Shown piece after piece: positions 17,082 through 27,396 of a stretch of 64,000 bases of DNA; within the stretch, counting starts at the first letter, position 1; every line of letters starts with the position of its first letter. A model generated the notes under the pieces. That model was not told the DNA's origin. It ran no database searches and saw only the letters and a list, made by a program, of their open reading frames with translations. This stretch comes from Nocardioides malaquae (GTDB lineage Bacteria > Actinomycetota > Actinomycetes > Propionibacteriales > Nocardioidaceae): assembly GCF_015070385.1 (NCBI RefSeq), contig NZ_JADCSA010000005.1:62001-126000 (forward strand). The letters run 5' to 3'. A program made the position numbers and the translations under genes.

Positions 17082-19391
17082 ATGGTCGACGACAACCGCA
17101 CCGCCGTGGATCGGGCCCGGCCCGCCGACTCCGGCGCCTCCGGGTCCTCCGCCCGGTCGATGCGCGCCCGGTTGGCCCGGATCGGGACGCGCAGCCAGTC
17201 GGCCAACCCGGTGCTCGAACCGCTCTTCAGGGCCGTTCGCACCAACCATCCCAAGGCTGACCTCGCGCTGCTCGAGCGGGCGTACCGCACCGCGGAGCGG
17301 CTGCACGCGCCGCAGAGGCGCAAGAGCGGCGACCCCTACATCACCCACCCGCTCGCCGTGACCACGATCCTCGCCGAGATCGGGATGACCGAACCGGTGC
17401 TGGTGGCCGCCCTGCTGCACGACACCGTGGAGGACACCCCCTACACGTTGGAGGAGCTGACCGCCGACTTCGGTGAGGAGGTCGCCCTCCTCGTCGACGG
17501 CGTGACCAAGCTCGACAAGGTCAAGTACGGAGCGGCCGCCCAGTCGGAGACGATCCGCAAGATGATCGTCGCGATGTCCAAGGACATCCGCGTGCTGGTC
17601 ATCAAGCTCGCCGACCGCCTGCACAACATGCGCACCCTGCGCTACGTGCCGCAGGCCAGTCAGGAGCGCACCGCGCGCGAGACGCTGGACATCTACGCGC
17701 CCCTGGCCCACCGCCTCGGCATGAACACCCTCAAGTGGGAGCTCGAGGACCTGGCCTTCGCCACGCTGCACCCCAAGATCTACGACGAGATCGTCCGCCT
17801 GGTGGCCGAGCGGGCGCCGTCGCGGGACCAGTTCCTGGCCCAGGTCATCGCCCAGGTGGAGCAGGACCTGAAGGACGCGAAGATCCGGGCCAAGGTCACC
17901 GGACGCCCGAAGCACTACTACTCGATCTACCAGAAGATGATCGTCGGCGGTCGCGACTTCTCCGAGATCTACGACCTCGTCGGGATCCGCGTGCTCGTCG
18001 ACGACGACCGTGACTGCTACGCGGTCATGGGTGTCCTGCACGCCCGGTGGAACCCGGTGCTGGGGCGTTTCAAGGACTACGTCGCCATGCCGAAGTTCAA
18101 CATGTACCAGTCGCTGCACACGACGGTCATCGGCCCCACCGGCAAGCCCGTGGAGATCCAGATCCGCACCTTCGCGATGCACCGCCGCGCGGAGTACGGC
18201 GTCGCGGCCCACTGGAAGTACAAGGAGGACTCGCGGGCCGGTGCCGACACCGACCGGCCGGCCGAGAAGGACGACATGGCCTGGCTGCGCCAGCTCATGG
18301 ACTGGCAGAGCGACGTCGAGGACCCGGGGGAGTTCCTGGACTCCCTGCGGTTCGAGATCAACCGGGCGGAGGTGTACGTCTTCACCCCGCGCGGCGACGT
18401 GATCGCACTGCCGACGGGCGCCACCCCCGTCGACTTCGCCTACGCGGTGCACACCGACGTCGGGCACCACACGATCGGCGCCCGGGTCAACGGGCGGTTG
18501 GTGCCGCTGGAGTCGGCGCTCGACAACGGCGACGTGGTGGAGGTCTTCACCTCGAAGGCGGCCACCGCCGGGCCCTCGCGTGACTGGCTCAACTTCGTCA
18601 AGTCGCAGCGGGCGCGTTCCAAGATCCGCCAGTGGTTCACCAAGGAGCGCCGCGAGGAGGCCATCGAGCGCGGCAAGGACGAGATCGCCCGGCTGATGCG
18701 CAAGGAGGGCCTGCCCCTCAAGCGTCTGCTCTCGCACGAGGCCCTCATGCAGGTGGCCGAGCACTTCAAGCTCGCTGACGTGACGGCGCTCTACGCCGCG
18801 GTCGGCGAGCACAACATCTCGGCCCAGACCGTGGTGCAGCGCGTCATGGCGTTGCACGGCGGCTCCGAGGGCGCCGCGGAGGACATGGCCGAGGCGGTCA
18901 CCATCACGGGGCGCCGCAACCGGGGCACCCAGGCGACTCCGACCCACAGTGGGGTGGTCGTGCAGGGCAGCAGCGACGTCTGGGTCAAGCTGGCCAAGTG
19001 CTGCACGCCGGTGCCTCCCGACGAGATCCTCGGGTTCGTGACCAAGGGGGGCGGGGTCTCGGTCCACCGTCGCGACTGCACCAACGCTGCGAGCCTGGAG
19101 GCACAGGCCGAACGCCTCGTCCAGGTGCAGTGGGAGCCGAACGGTCAGAACACGTTCCTGGTCAATATCCAGGTGGAGGCGCTCGACCGCGCCCGCCTGC
19201 TCTCCGACATCACCATGGCGCTGGCCGACACCCAGGTCAACATCCTCAGCGCCACCCTCCAGACCACCCGCGACCGGGTGGCGAAGAGTCGCTTCACCTT
19301 CGAGATGGCCGACGCGACCCACCTCGACAACGTGCTCCGATCGGTGCGGGGCGTCCCGGGCGTCTTCGACGCCTACCGCGTGACCCAGTGA
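17082..19391 (+). CDS. relA: Bifunctional (p)ppGpp synthetase/hydrolase Rel
   Basis: 769 residues. The N-terminal HD hydrolase domain has LLHDTVEDT (H113, D114). The synthetase domain carries [20 protein letters not shown]; the basic RxKD form is that of bifunctional Rel proteins, not synthetase-only RelA. TGS ([21 protein letters not shown]), a zinc-finger/CC region with [11 protein letters not shown] and a C-terminal ACT domain follow. Both catalytic halves look intact, so it should both make and destroy the alarmone. The ATG at 17082 is supported by the -10 element. It converges with the DUF349 gene. Confidence 0.96.
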   Translation: MVDDNRTAVDRARPADSGASGSSARSMRARLARIGTRSQSANPVLEPLFRAVRTNHPKADLALLERAYRTAERLHAPQRRKSGDPYITHPLAVTTILAEIGMTEPVLVAALLHDTVEDTPYTLEELTADFGEEVALLVDGVTKLDKVKYGAAAQSETIRKMIVAMSKDIRVLVIKLADRLHNMRTLRYVPQASQERTARETLDIYAPLAHRLGMNTLKWELEDLAFATLHPKIYDEIVRLVAERAPSRDQFLAQVIAQVEQDLKDAKIRAKVTGRPKHYYSIYQKMIVGGRDFSEIYDLVGIRVLVDDDRDCYAVMGVLHARWNPVLGRFKDYVAMPKFNMYQSLHTTVIGPTGKPVEIQIRTFAMHRRAEYGVAAHWKYKEDSRAGADTDRPAEKDDMAWLRQLMDWQSDVEDPGEFLDSLRFEINRAEVYVFTPRGDVIALPTGATPVDFAYAVHTDVGHHTIGARVNGRLVPLESALDNGDVVEVFTSKAATAGPSRDWLNFVKSQRARSKIRQWFTKERREEAIERGKDEIARLMRKEGLPLKRLLSHEALMQVAEHFKLADVTALYAAVGEHNISAQTVVQRVMALHGGSEGAAEDMAEAVTITGRRNRGTQATPTHSGVVVQGSSDVWVKLAKCCTPVPPDEILGFVTKGGGVSVHRRDCTNAASLEAQAERLVQVQWEPNGQNTFLVNIQVEALDRARLLSDITMALADTQVNILSATLQTTRDRVAKSRFTFEMADATHLDNVLRSVRGVPGVFDAYRVTQ

Positions 19392-19407
19392 CGCCCCCGC
19401 GCCGCGA

Positions 19408-20646
19408 TCAGCCGGAGAACTCCTCGGCTGCCTTGCGGGCCATGTCGAGGAACGCCTGACGCGAGGCGAGGTTCTCCTCGAGGTCGCGCACCTTCTTCTC
19501 GTCGCCGGCAGCACGCGCCCGGTCCAGCTGAGCCTGCAGGTCGTCGATCGCGGCCTGGAGCTTTCCGACCATGTCGTCGGCCCGAGCGGACTTCTCCGGG
19601 TCGGTGCGGCGCCAGTTCTCGTCCTCCACGCCGCGGATGGCCTGCTCGACCTTCCGCATCCGACCCTCGAGGTCGCGAATGCGGTCGCGCGGCACCTTGC
19701 CCGCCTCGTCCCAGCGGTCCGCGATGTCGCGGAAGGCGGCCTTGGCGGCGTCCAGGTCGGTGACGGGCAGCAGTGCCTCGGCCTCGGCGAGGAGCGCCTC
19801 CTTGACGGTGGCGTTCTCGGCGAACTCCGCGTCCATGGCGGCGTTGGCGGCGTCGCGGTTGCCGAAGAAGGTGTCCTGCGCGCCACGGAAGCGCTTCCAC
19901 AGCTTGTCCTCGAACTCGCGCGGCGCCGGCCCGGCGGCCTTCCAGTCCCTCATCAGGTCACGGAAGCGGCCCGAGGTGGGCCCCCAGTCGGTGTTGTCGG
20001 CCAGTGCCTCCGCCTCCGCAACGAGCCGCTCCTTGACGGCGCGCGCCGCGTCCCGCTTCTCGTGCTGCTCGGCGAAGTGCGCCTTGCGGTGCCGAGTGTA
20101 GGTGGTGCGTGCCGTGGAGAAGCGACGCCACAGCGCGTCGTCGGCCGCCTTGTCCAGACGCGGGAGCCCCTTCCAGGCCTCCAGCAGGTCGCGCAGGCGG
20201 TTGGCGCCGTCGCGCCAGTTCGTGCCCCGGGCCAGCTCCTCGGCCTCGGCGACGATCTTCTCCTTGGCGACCTTGGACTCGGCCTGCTTCGCCGCCCGCT
20301 CGGCCTTGCGGGCCTCGCGCTGGGTGGCGATCACGGGGCGCAGGGCGTCGAGGCGGGCCACCAGCCCGTCGAGGTCGCCCACGGCGTTGGCCTCGAGCAC
20401 CTGGGCGCGGACGGTCTTGACGGCCGTCGTCGCCTCGTCGGGGGAGATCTTCGCGGCGTTGACCCGTTGGACGAGCAGCTGCACCTCGAACTCCAGGGCT
20501 GCGAACCGCTCGGTGAAGAACGCCAGAGCCTCCTCGTGCGTCCCCTCGGGGAAGGAGCCGACGGCCCGCTCACCCGTGCTGGTCCTGACGAATACGGTGC
20601 CGTCCTCGGCCACGCGGCCCCACTCGGACTGCTTCTCAGCGCTCAT
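19408..20646 (-). CDS. DUF349 domain coiled-coil protein
   Basis: 412 residues, strongly charged and helical, with no membrane segment. Several DUF349-type repeats can be seen, each with a W-x-DG or DW-x-P core: GTNWRDGANRLRDLLEAWKG, DWGPTSGRFRDLMRDWKAAG and a third around ADRWDEAGKVPRD. The C-terminus is a coiled coil ending in ASRQAFLDMARKAAEEFSG. The family's molecular role is not established. It commonly lies beside rel in actinobacteria. Its ATG follows a TAGCAT -10 hexamer by eight bases. It converges with rel, 16 bases between stops. Confidence 0.85.
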   Translation of the reverse strand: MSAEKQSEWGRVAEDGTVFVRTSTGERAVGSFPEGTHEEALAFFTERFAALEFEVQLLVQRVNAAKISPDEATTAVKTVRAQVLEANAVGDLDGLVARLDALRPVIATQREARKAERAAKQAESKVAKEKIVAEAEELARGTNWRDGANRLRDLLEAWKGLPRLDKAADDALWRRFSTARTTYTRHRKAHFAEQHEKRDAARAVKERLVAEAEALADNTDWGPTSGRFRDLMRDWKAAGPAPREFEDKLWKRFRGAQDTFFGNRDAANAAMDAEFAENATVKEALLAEAEALLPVTDLDAAKAAFRDIADRWDEAGKVPRDRIRDLEGRMRKVEQAIRGVEDENWRRTDPEKSARADDMVGKLQAAIDDLQAQLDRARAAGDEKKVRDLEENLASRQAFLDMARKAAEEFSG

Positions 20647-20654
20647 GGTCGCCC

Positions 20655-20660
20655 ATGCTA
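20655..20660 (-). promoter_or_regulatory. -10 hexamer TAGCAT of the DUF349 gene (leaderless)
   Basis: On the minus strand TAGCAT is followed by eight bases and the ATG at 20646. Confidence 0.5.
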
Positions 20661-20683
20661 GTCAATGCCGCGAGGTGGCTCGG

Positions 20684-20727
20684 TAGGCTGACTCCCTGCC
20701 AATGCGTCGCGAACCCCCGAAGTTCGC
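20684..20727 (+). promoter_or_regulatory. Promoter and leader hairpin of the MBL-fold gene
   Basis: TAGGCT at 20684-20689 is a good -10 hexamer and implies a leader of about 60 bases. Inside the leader is the inverted repeat GCGAAC-N7-GTTCGC (20709-20714 and 20722-20727). The spacing is wrong for a LexA box, so it is more likely a leader hairpin or the site of another regulator. Confidence 0.4.
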
Positions 20728-20754
20728 TGCTCCGTCGAACCGAAGGTCCCTCAC

Positions 20755-21477
20755 GTGTTCATCGCCGGCTTCCCCGCAGGTCCCTGGGGAACCAACTGTT
20801 ATGTCGTCTCCACCGGCCCCGGCAACGAGTGTGTCGTGGTCGATCCCGGCAAGGACGCCGCCAGCGGCGTCGCCGAGGTCGTGCGCGAGCACCGGCTCAA
20901 GCCGGTCGCCGTCCTGGTGACCCACGGGCACGTCGACCACATGTGGTGCGTCGCCCCGGTTGCGGGCACCTACGACGCCACGGCATGGATCCACCCGCGG
21001 GACCGGCACCTCCTCACCGACCCGATGGCCGGCATGTCACGGGAGACCAGCCAGATGTTGCTCGGCACCGGTCAGCAGTGGGCCGAGCCCGACGACGTGC
21101 GCGAGCTCTCCGACTCCCAGCGTCTCGAGCTGGCCGGGATCGAGTTCACCGTCGACCACACTCCCGGGCACACCGAGGGCTCGGTCACCTTCCGCACCCC
21201 CTACGGCGCGATGACCGGCACCACCGACGTCTCCGAGGTCATGTTCTCGGGCGACCTGCTCTTCGCCGGCTCGATCGGGCGCACGGACCTGCCCGGCGGT
21301 GACACCCCGACGATCATGCGCAGCCTGCGCGACAAGGTCCTGCCGCTGGCCGACGACGTGGTGGTGCTGCCGGGCCACGGCGAGCAGACCTCCATCGGGC
21401 GGGAGCGGGCGACCAACCCCTACCTGCTGGACCTGCTCGACGGCGGTACGCCCGAGCCCGCCGCACGGGGCCTGTGA
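20755..21477 (+). CDS. MBL-fold metallohydrolase (glyoxalase II-like)
   Basis: 240-residue zinc hydrolase. Metal ligands are seen in THGHVDH, in the HTPGHTEGS motif, in SGDLLFAGSIGRTD and in LPGHGEQT, the glyoxalase-II/YcbL pattern. The typical FIAGFPAGPWGTNCYVV N-terminus matches actinobacterial homologues located between rel and hisS. It probably hydrolyses a glutathione- or mycothiol-type thioester, but the substrate is not known. The gene ends two bases before hisS. The peptidyl-prolyl isomerase gene often found just upstream in other actinobacteria is missing. Confidence 0.85.
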   Translation: MFIAGFPAGPWGTNCYVVSTGPGNECVVVDPGKDAASGVAEVVREHRLKPVAVLVTHGHVDHMWCVAPVAGTYDATAWIHPRDRHLLTDPMAGMSRETSQMLLGTGQQWAEPDDVRELSDSQRLELAGIEFTVDHTPGHTEGSVTFRTPYGAMTGTTDVSEVMFSGDLLFAGSIGRTDLPGGDTPTIMRSLRDKVLPLADDVVVLPGHGEQTSIGRERATNPYLLDLLDGGTPEPAARGL

Positions 21478-21478
21478 C

Positions 21479-22834
21479 ATGAGTCGTCCCGGCCCGCTCA
21501 GCGGGTTCCCCGAGTTCCTGCCCGCCCAGCGCAGCGTCGAGGTCGAGGTCATCCAGACCCTGACCCGCACGTTCGAGCTCCACGGCTTCGCCGGCATCGA
21601 GACGCGCGCAGTCGAGCCGATGGACCAGCTGCTGCGCAAGGGCGACACCTCCAAGGAGGTCTACGTCCTGAAGCGGCTGCAGGACACCGAGGCCGGCGCC
21701 GACGCCGGCATGGGGCTGCACTTCGACCTCACGGTGCCCTTCGCCCGCTACGTCCTGGAGAACGCCGGCAAGCTCGAGTTCCCCTTCCGTCGCTACCAGG
21801 TCCAGAAGGTCTGGCGGGGGGAGCGGCCCCAAGAGGGGCGGTTCCGGGAGTTCACCCAGGCCGACATCGACATCGTGGGCCGTGACGACCTGCCGTTCCA
21901 CCACGACGTCGAGGTCACCCGCGTGATGCTCGAGGCGTTGGCGCAGCTGACCTTCCTGCCCGGCTTCCGGCTGCAGGTCAACAACCGCAAGCTGCTCCAG
22001 GGGTTCTACGCCGGTCTCGGCCTTGCCGACGTCGACGAGGCGATGCGTCTGGTCGACAAGCTCGACAAGCTTCCTGCCGAGAAGGTCCGCGAGCTGCTCG
22101 TGGCCGAGGCCGGCCTCTCCGAGCAGCAGGCCGACAAGGTCCTCGGGCTCGCCGAGATCTGCACCGACGACGACTCCTTCGTCGAGCGGGTCCGGGCCCT
22201 GGGCGTGGAGCACCCGCTGCTCGACGAGGGCCTCGACGAGCTCGCACGCCTGGTCCGTGAGTGCCAAGACCTGGTCACCACCAGCGTTCGCATCGTGGCC
22301 GACCTCAAGATCGCGCGTGGCCTCGACTACTACACCGGCACCGTCTTCGAGACTCGCCTGGACGGCTACGAGTCGCTCGGCTCGATCTGCTCCGGCGGTC
22401 GCTACGACGCGCTCGCCTCGGACGGCCGGAACACCTACCCGGGCGTCGGCATCTCGCTGGGCGTCAGCCGGGTCCTGGTGCCGTTGCTGTCCAAGGGCGT
22501 GCTGGTCGCCGACCGACAGGTGCCGAGCTCCGTGCTGGTCGTCCTCGTCGACGAGGAGTCACGTCCCGCTTCGACGGCCGTCGCGACGGCGCTGCGGGCC
22601 AACGGCGTACCGTGTGAGGTCGCTGCCAGCGCCGCGAAGTTCGGCAAGCAGATCCGCTACGCCGAGCGACGTGGCATCCCCTACGTCTGGTTCACCCGCG
22701 ACGACGGGACGCACCAGGTCAAGGACATCCGAACCGGCGAGCAGGTGGAGGCCGACCCCACCACCTGGATGCCGCCCGCTGCCGACCTGCGCCCGCAGGT
22801 CGTCACGCACACCCCCGAGAAGGAGCACCAGTGA
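21479..22834 (+). CDS. hisS: Histidine--tRNA ligase
   Basis: 451-residue class II synthetase. Class motifs and histidine-specific segments are present: [32 protein letters not shown] (motif 2), [14 protein letters not shown] (histidine A/B region), and a C-terminal anticodon-binding domain. The ATG at 21479, one base after the preceding stop, gives the usual N-terminus; the frame is open further upstream but that part overlaps the MBL gene. The stop overlaps aspS as GTGA. Confidence 0.96.
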   Translation: MSRPGPLSGFPEFLPAQRSVEVEVIQTLTRTFELHGFAGIETRAVEPMDQLLRKGDTSKEVYVLKRLQDTEAGADAGMGLHFDLTVPFARYVLENAGKLEFPFRRYQVQKVWRGERPQEGRFREFTQADIDIVGRDDLPFHHDVEVTRVMLEALAQLTFLPGFRLQVNNRKLLQGFYAGLGLADVDEAMRLVDKLDKLPAEKVRELLVAEAGLSEQQADKVLGLAEICTDDDSFVERVRALGVEHPLLDEGLDELARLVRECQDLVTTSVRIVADLKIARGLDYYTGTVFETRLDGYESLGSICSGGRYDALASDGRNTYPGVGISLGVSRVLVPLLSKGVLVADRQVPSSVLVVLVDEESRPASTAVATALRANGVPCEVAASAAKFGKQIRYAERRGIPYVWFTRDDGTHQVKDIRTGEQVEADPTTWMPPAADLRPQVVTHTPEKEHQ

Positions 22835-24621
22835 TCCGCACCCATGACGCCGGCACCCTGCGCGTCGAGCACGTCGGCCAGACCGTCACCCTCGCGGGGT
22901 GGGTCGCTCGCCGGCGCGATCACGGGGGAGTGGCCTTCCTGGACCTGCGTGAGGCCTCGGGCGTGGTGCAGGTGGTGGTGCGCGACGAGGACGTGGCGCA
23001 CAGCCTGCGCAACGAGTTCTGCCTGAAGGTCGTCGGCGACGTCGTTGCCCGCAGCCCGGAGAACGTCAACGCCAACCTGGCCACCGGCGAGGTGGAGGTG
23101 GTGGCGACCTCCATCGAGGTGCTCAACACGGCGGCGCCGTTGCCGTTCCCGATCGATGACGCTGCCGCCTCCAAGGGTGGCGAGGTCGGTGAGGAGACCC
23201 GCCTCAAGTACCGCTACCTCGACCTGCGCCGCTCCGAGCCGCAGCGCCTCCTGCGCCTGCGCAGCAAGGTCAACAAGGCGATGCGCGACGTGCTCGACCG
23301 CCACGACTTCGTCGAGGTCGAGACGCCGACCCTCACCCGTTCGACCCCCGAGGGTGCGCGTGACTTCCTGGTGCCGGCCCGGCTCCACCCGGGCAGCTGG
23401 TACGCCCTGCCGCAGAGCCCGCAGCTCTTCAAGCAGCTCTTGATGGTGGGTGGCATGGAGCGCTACTACCAGATCGCGCGCTGCTACCGCGACGAGGACT
23501 TCCGTGCCGACCGCCAGCCCGAGTTCACGCAGCTCGACATCGAGATGTCGTTCGTCGACCAGGACGACGTGATCGCCCTGATGGAGGAGCTGATCGTCGA
23601 GGTCTGGGCCCAGGGCGGCCACCAGGTCCAGACGCCGATCCCGCGGATCACCTACGCCGACGCGATGGCGCGCTTCGGCTCCGACAAGCCCGACCTGCGC
23701 ATGGGTCAGGAGCTCGTCGACTGCACCGACTACTTCGCCGACACCAGCTTCCGCGTCTTCCAGGCCCCCTACGTCGGTGCCGTGGTCATGCCGGGTGGTG
23801 CCGACCAGCCGCGTCGTCAGTTCGACGCCTGGCAGGAGTGGGCCAAGCAGCGCGGTGCGCGCGGCCTCGCCTACGTGACCATCTCGGCCGCGGGTGAGCT
23901 CGGCGGCCCGGTCGCGAAGAACCTCTCCGACGCCGAGAAGGAGGGCCTGGCCGCCCACGCCGGGGCCAACCCCGGCGACTGCATCTTCTTCGCCGCCGGT
24001 GCACCGAAGGCGAGCCGTGCGCTGCTGGGAGCCGCTCGGCTCGAGATCGGTCGCCGTTGCGACCTCATCGACGAGTCGGTCTTCGCCTTCACGTGGGTCG
24101 TCGACGCCCCGCTCTTCGAGCCGGCCGACGACGCGGTGGCCAGCGGTGACGTGGCCGTGGGGGCCGGTGCCTGGACCGCCGTCCACCACGCCTTCACCTC
24201 GCCGAAGCCGGAGTTCCTCGAGACCCTCGAGCAGGACCCGGGGGCCGCGCTGGCCTACGCCTACGACATCGTCTGCAACGGCTCCGAGCTCGGTGGCGGG
24301 TCGATCCGAATCCACCGCGAGGACGTCCAGAAGCGGGTCTTCGACATCATGGGCATCACGCCCGAGGAGGCCGACGAGAAGTTTGGCTTCCTGCTCGAGG
24401 CCTTCAAGTTCGGCGCTCCGCCGCACGGGGGCATCGCGCTCGGCCTCGACCGCGTGGTCGCCATCCTCGGTGGCGCCGACTCGATCCGCGACGTCATCGC
24501 GTTCCCGAAGTCGGGTGGCGGCTTCGACCCGTTGACCGCGGCCCCGGCGCCGATCACCGCTCAGCAGCGCGAGGAGGCCGGCGTCGATGCCTCTCCGGAG
24601 GACGACGTCGACGACGCCTGA
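22831..24621 (+). CDS. aspS: Aspartate--tRNA ligase
   Basis: 596-residue class II synthetase of the bacterial type: OB-fold anticodon domain ([18 protein letters not shown]), catalytic core with [20 protein letters not shown], motif 2 [19 protein letters not shown], a GAD insertion domain, and motif 3 [13 protein letters not shown]. It is translationally coupled to hisS. I cannot tell from sequence whether it is discriminating or also charges tRNA-Asn. A strong hairpin terminator follows. Confidence 0.96.
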   Translation: MIRTHDAGTLRVEHVGQTVTLAGWVARRRDHGGVAFLDLREASGVVQVVVRDEDVAHSLRNEFCLKVVGDVVARSPENVNANLATGEVEVVATSIEVLNTAAPLPFPIDDAAASKGGEVGEETRLKYRYLDLRRSEPQRLLRLRSKVNKAMRDVLDRHDFVEVETPTLTRSTPEGARDFLVPARLHPGSWYALPQSPQLFKQLLMVGGMERYYQIARCYRDEDFRADRQPEFTQLDIEMSFVDQDDVIALMEELIVEVWAQGGHQVQTPIPRITYADAMARFGSDKPDLRMGQELVDCTDYFADTSFRVFQAPYVGAVVMPGGADQPRRQFDAWQEWAKQRGARGLAYVTISAAGELGGPVAKNLSDAEKEGLAAHAGANPGDCIFFAAGAPKASRALLGAARLEIGRRCDLIDESVFAFTWVVDAPLFEPADDAVASGDVAVGAGAWTAVHHAFTSPKPEFLETLEQDPGAALAYAYDIVCNGSELGGGSIRIHREDVQKRVFDIMGITPEEADEKFGFLLEAFKFGAPPHGGIALGLDRVVAILGGADSIRDVIAFPKSGGGFDPLTAAPAPITAQQREEAGVDASPEDDVDDA

Positions 24622-24642
24622 GCCGGCCCCCGCACGCCCCGT

Positions 24643-24676
24643 CCGACGCCCCCGGTCATCGACCGCGGGGCGTCGG
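24643..24676 (+). terminator. Terminator hairpin after aspS
   Basis: CCGACGCCCC pairs with GGGGCGTCGG, and inner GGTC pairs with GACC, giving about 14 base pairs with a small bulge and a three-base loop. There is no T run, as is common in GC-rich actinobacteria. It separates the synthetase operon from the ABC-transporter genes. Confidence 0.65.
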
Positions 24677-24683
24677 GCTGCTC

Positions 24684-24689
24684 TAGGCT
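24684..24689 (+). promoter_or_regulatory. -10 hexamer TAGGCT of the ABC permease gene (leaderless)
   Basis: TAGGCT followed by seven bases and the GTG at 24697. Confidence 0.55.
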
Positions 24690-24696
24690 CACGCAG

Positions 24697-25590
24697 GTGG
24701 ACCGCGTCACGACTGCAGCCTCGGGGCTCCTGCTCCTGGTGGCCGCGTGTGCGCTGGCGACACCACTCCTGCTGACCTGGGGGTGGCTCGACCCCTACAC
24801 GCCGGCGCAGCACCTGCTCGACGAGGACGGGATGCCGCGCGTCGGTGTCTCGTGGACGCACTGGCTCGGTGTCGAACCCGGTCTGGGTCGCGACGTCCTC
24901 TCCCGACTGTGGCTCGGCACCGCGCTCTCCTTGGCGGTCGCCGCAGCCGCCACGGCCCTGGCGGTCGCGCTGGGCGTGCTCGTCGGCCTCACTGCCGGCA
25001 TGCAGGGCGGCTGGGTCGACGCCGTGCTGGCTCGTCTGCTCGAGCTCACGCTGGCCTTCCCCCAGGTCCTGCTGCTCGTGGCACTCGACGTCGTCGCCGT
25101 GACCGTCCTGGTGGAGGTCGTCGGACTTCCGGAGGGGACGCCGTCGCGGGGGATCTACGTGGTGCTGGTGCTCGGGCTCTTCGGGTGGACCGGCATCGCC
25201 GGGGTCGTACGCAGCCAGGTGCTCGCCCTGCGTGAGCAGGAGTTCGTCGTGGCGGCCCGGGCCTACGGAGCGTCGACCGCCCGTGTCTGGTGGCGCGAGG
25301 TGCTGCCCAACCTGCGTTCGACCGTGCTGGTGCAGGCCACGCTGCTCCTGCCCGCCTGCGTCGCCGCCGAGGCCGCGGTGGGCTACCTCGGGGTGGGCAT
25401 CCAGGCGCCCACGCCCACGCTCGGCAACCTGCTCCAGGACGCGCTGCGCCACGCCGAGTCCGCGCCCCTCTACTTCTTCGCTCCCGCCGTGGTGCTCACC
25501 GTCGTGGTGCTCGCCCTCAACCTGGCCGGTGACGGGTTGCGCGATGCCGGTGACCCGCTGCTGCGCCCGGGGGCGGGGACGGCGCGGTAA
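24697..25590 (+). CDS. ABC transporter permease, DppC/OppC-type
   Basis: 297 residues with about six membrane helices; the first (residues 8-27) is followed by an extracytoplasmic segment containing THWLGVEPGLGRDVLSRLWLG, the DppC signature. The EAA loop that contacts the ATPase, EFVVAARAYGASTARVWWREVLPN, is intact. It is expected to form the channel with the DppB-type permease 1.8 kb downstream. The substrate is unknown; peptide or nickel are the family options. It is the first gene of its operon and no ATPase gene is present nearby. Confidence 0.88.
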   Translation: MDRVTTAASGLLLLVAACALATPLLLTWGWLDPYTPAQHLLDEDGMPRVGVSWTHWLGVEPGLGRDVLSRLWLGTALSLAVAAAATALAVALGVLVGLTAGMQGGWVDAVLARLLELTLAFPQVLLLVALDVVAVTVLVEVVGLPEGTPSRGIYVVLVLGLFGWTGIAGVVRSQVLALREQEFVVAARAYGASTARVWWREVLPNLRSTVLVQATLLLPACVAAEAAVGYLGVGIQAPTPTLGNLLQDALRHAESAPLYFFAPAVVLTVVVLALNLAGDGLRDAGDPLLRPGAGTAR

Positions 25591-25646
25591 CGTCCGTCTC
25601 CGACCGGCAGTCAGCCACGGCCCGGCGTCGAGGTGAGGAGAAGTCC

Positions 25647-27362
25647 ATGGTGGGAACCTGGCGCAGGGCCGGAGCCCTGGTCGTGAGCACGGTCCTGGGG
25701 GCGACGCTCGCAGGGTGTGGTTCGGACGACTCCGGCGCCGACGCGGGCACCCTGACCGTTCTCCACCACCAGCCCTACGAGAGCGCGGACCCGCAGCGCA
25801 TCTACGTCGGCGCGCAGCTGGCCCACTTCCGTCGGCTCGTCTACCGCAGCCTCGTCGCCTTCCCGATGTCGGAGGACGAGGTGGAGGCGAGCACCCCGGT
25901 GCCTGACCTCGCCACCGACACCGGCACCTCCCGTCGTGGCGGCCGTGAGTGGAGCTTCACCCTCAAGGACGGCGTGACCTGGGAGGACGGCAGCGAGCTG
26001 ACCTGCGAGGACGTGCGCTACGGGACCTCTCGCAGCTTCGCCACCGACGTCATCACCGGTGGCCCCACCTACATGGTCAACCGTCTCGACGTGCCGCGCG
26101 ACCGCAGCGGCCGGCCCGTCTACCGGGGCCCCTACTCGGGGGTGGGGCAGCGCCACTTCGACCGCGCCGTCACCTGCGAGGACGACACCATCACGTTCCG
26201 CTTCGCCGAGCCCTGGGTCGACTTCCCGTTGGCCGTGGCCGCGACGATGATGGTCGATCCTTACCGCGAGTCGGAGGACCAGGGCGCCCGGTCGCAGTGG
26301 CGCGTCTTCTCGAACGGCCCTTACCGGGTCGAGGGCGGAGAGTGGTCACGCACGGAGGGCGCGACCCTGGTGCGCAACGAGGAGTACGACTCGGCGACGG
26401 ACTCGCCCGAGGAGCTGCGCCGCGCGCTGCCCGACCGGATCGAGATGGTCGTCGAGGCCTCGGAGACGGCCGGCGAGCTCTTCAACGAACGACTCATCGA
26501 GGACGCCCCCGCCGACCGGCGCTCGATCACCATCGCCCGCGTGGGTCCGGCGCAGCTGCCGCGACTGACGGGCGACGTGGCGCGACGCTACGTCCGTTCT
26601 CCCTCGCCCTTCACCGGGTTCCTGGTGCCCAACACCGAGCGTCTCGACGACGTCGCGGTGCGACGGGCGTTGGCCCTCGCGACGGACACCGAGGGCTGGG
26701 TGACCGCCCTCGGAGGAGAACGGGTCGCCGAGCCGTCGGAGAACCTCGTCAACCCCTCGATCCCCGGGTGGACGGAGCTGGATGCGTTCTCCGGCAGCAA
26801 CAGCGGAGACCCCGAGACCGCGCGCGACATGTTGCGCCGCGCCGGGGTGCGGACACCCGTCCCGCTCAAGGTCGCCTACCTGGGTGGTCCGACGACCGAC
26901 AAGGCCATGGCGGCCCTCAAGGCCGGGTGGGACGCCGCCGGCTTCGAGACCACGCTCGACCCGTTGGGAGCCACCTACTACGACGTCATCTCCCGGCGCG
27001 ACGACGAGTACGACCTCACCTGGGCGGGCTGGGCGGCTGACTGGCCCACGATGGCGGCGGTGCTGCCGCCGCTCTTCGACAGCCGGCCCAACTTCTCACC
27101 AGGCTCCTGCGGCCAGAACTTCGGCTGCTACCAGAGTGAGGAGTTCGAGACGCTGGTCGACCGGGCGCTGGCCGCGACCGACGTCGAGGAGCAGACCCGC
27201 ATCCTCCAGGAGGCCAATGAGGTCCTCGCCCGCGACGTCGCCTACATCCCGCTCGAGGTCTCGACCACCAGCTGGGTGCACGGTTCGGAGGTCACTGGCT
27301 TCACGGTGACGGCGGCGTCCAACCACTTCCCCGAGATCGGCCTGATCGGCGTCGAGGACTGA
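25647..27362 (+). CDS. Peptide/nickel-type ABC substrate-binding lipoprotein
   Basis: 571 residues. A lipoprotein signal with lipobox LAGC (lipidated C24) starts the protein, and the solute-binding family 5 fold follows (ESADPQRIYVGAQ, FTLKDGVTWEDGSELTCEDV, SNGPYRVEGG, TWAGWAADWP). It would sit on the outer face of the membrane and deliver ligand to the flanking permeases. The ribosome site GAGGAGAAG lies just upstream of the ATG. The arrangement permease C, binding protein, permease B is unusual, since the binding protein normally comes first. Confidence 0.9.
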   Translation: MVGTWRRAGALVVSTVLGATLAGCGSDDSGADAGTLTVLHHQPYESADPQRIYVGAQLAHFRRLVYRSLVAFPMSEDEVEASTPVPDLATDTGTSRRGGREWSFTLKDGVTWEDGSELTCEDVRYGTSRSFATDVITGGPTYMVNRLDVPRDRSGRPVYRGPYSGVGQRHFDRAVTCEDDTITFRFAEPWVDFPLAVAATMMVDPYRESEDQGARSQWRVFSNGPYRVEGGEWSRTEGATLVRNEEYDSATDSPEELRRALPDRIEMVVEASETAGELFNERLIEDAPADRRSITIARVGPAQLPRLTGDVARRYVRSPSPFTGFLVPNTERLDDVAVRRALALATDTEGWVTALGGERVAEPSENLVNPSIPGWTELDAFSGSNSGDPETARDMLRRAGVRTPVPLKVAYLGGPTTDKAMAALKAGWDAAGFETTLDPLGATYYDVISRRDDEYDLTWAGWAADWPTMAAVLPPLFDSRPNFSPGSCGQNFGCYQSEEFETLVDRALAATDVEEQTRILQEANEVLARDVAYIPLEVSTTSWVHGSEVTGFTVTAASNHFPEIGLIGVED

Positions 27363-27396
27363 TCCGGCCCCTGACGAGGAGGAGGGAAGAGGGACC

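Noticed and set aside
20709-20727. GCGAAC-N7-GTTCGC as a LexA box before the MBL-fold gene
   Set aside because: Arms resemble SOS half-sites but the spacer is seven bases, not four, and the gene is not a repair gene. I list it only as a leader hairpin.
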